Shown: piece after piece, positions 63,917-64,000 of the stretch | Position numbering within the stretch: position 1 is the stretch's first letter | Layout: the number at the start of each line of letters is the position of its first letter | Source: Sinorhizobium sp. A49 | GTDB taxonomy: Bacteria > Pseudomonadota > Alphaproteobacteria > Rhizobiales > Rhizobiaceae | Reading direction: 5' to 3' | Assembly (NCBI RefSeq): GCF_002002725.1 | Contig: NZ_MUNW01000059.1 | Location: 248,001-312,000 of the forward strand | DNA: 64,000 bases | Translations under genes and position numbers: made by a program | The notes under the pieces: generated by a model | What the model was told of the DNA's origin: nothing | What the model saw: the letters and a program-made list of their open reading frames with translations, nothing else | Databases searched by the model: none

Positions 63917-64000
63917 ATGACCCAGACAGCCCATCCCGACACCGTTCTCATCGTCGATTTCGGCAGCCAGGTGACGCAGCTCATCGCCAGGCGCGTGCGC
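63917..64000 (+). CDS. guaA: GMP synthase, 5' end only
   Basis: First 28 codons: [20 protein letters not shown] followed by QLIARRVR, the start of the class I glutamine amidotransferase domain of GuaA (XMP to GMP). The gene continues beyond the right edge. The 94 bp before it carry no ORF. Confidence 0.93.

Overview
The window looks like part of the main chromosome of a Sinorhizobium/Ensifer-type alphaproteobacterium. The evidence is the high GC, the rhizobial gene order (mutM, ubiE, ubiB, coaBC; an oxidoreductase followed by iolR, iolC, iolD, iolE, iolB; dnaN beside a bacterial pmtA; queG and rsmB close to guaA), the IolC-DUF2090 fusion, rhizobial palindromic intergenic repeats, and a LexA box of the alphaproteobacterial GTTC-N7-GTTC type. 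I see no tRNA, rRNA, CRISPR array, phage, insertion sequence or conjugation gene. The genome assignment rests on recalled families, not on a search.

Layout. 1-13000: the 5' end of mutM, ubiquinone genes ubiE-ubiB, a GNAT acetyltransferase, a small secreted protein, an atypical SDR, an ankyrin protein preceded by a 12-bp tandem repeat, a guanine-deaminase-like enzyme, MFS and CDF transporters, an ABC-F ATPase, a 40-residue membrane peptide, a poorly coding stretch and coaBC. 13000-22400: a class II glutamine amidotransferase diverging from the myo-inositol catabolic locus, which carries GGAA-N6-TTC-like sites that fit IolR; iolD/iolE and iolE/iolB are separated by palindromic mosaic repeats. 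22500-33700: mixed housekeeping and transport genes (GFA protein, DUF2268 metallopeptidase, AraC regulator, EamA exporters, B3/B4 protein, prfC, dut, an Lrp regulator diverging from an EamA-NIPSNAP pair, two LysE/RhtB exporters, cysK).

33700-43400: comM behind a LexA box, gshB, the ugpBACE glycerol-3-phosphate importer with a PHO-box-like site and a translationally coupled EEP-family hydrolase, then rsmI-yraN. 43600-53500: dnaN, pmtA (phosphatidylcholine synthesis), a degenerate histidine phosphatase, pyrF, DUF1330, an NDUFA9-like protein, a small exported protein behind an FNR/FixK-like box, uppP, GST, queG, an SDR, a 470-bp AT-rich leader and an RlpA-like protein. 53600-64000: rsmB, a putative iron-linked cluster (imelysin, DUF1111 di-heme oxidoreductase, second imelysin-like protein, DUF1513 Tat protein) interrupted by corA with a hairpin-rich leader, then GNAT, tspO, a PaaI thioesterase, an MTA/SAH nucleosidase and the first codons of guaA.

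The most interesting unexplained features are the hairpin-rich leader with a 17-codon ORF before corA, the placement of corA inside the imelysin cluster, the 470-bp leader with a 23-codon ORF before the rlpA-like gene, the seven-copy 12-bp repeat abutting the ankyrin gene start, and the paired palindromes in the divergent region upstream of the inositol locus.
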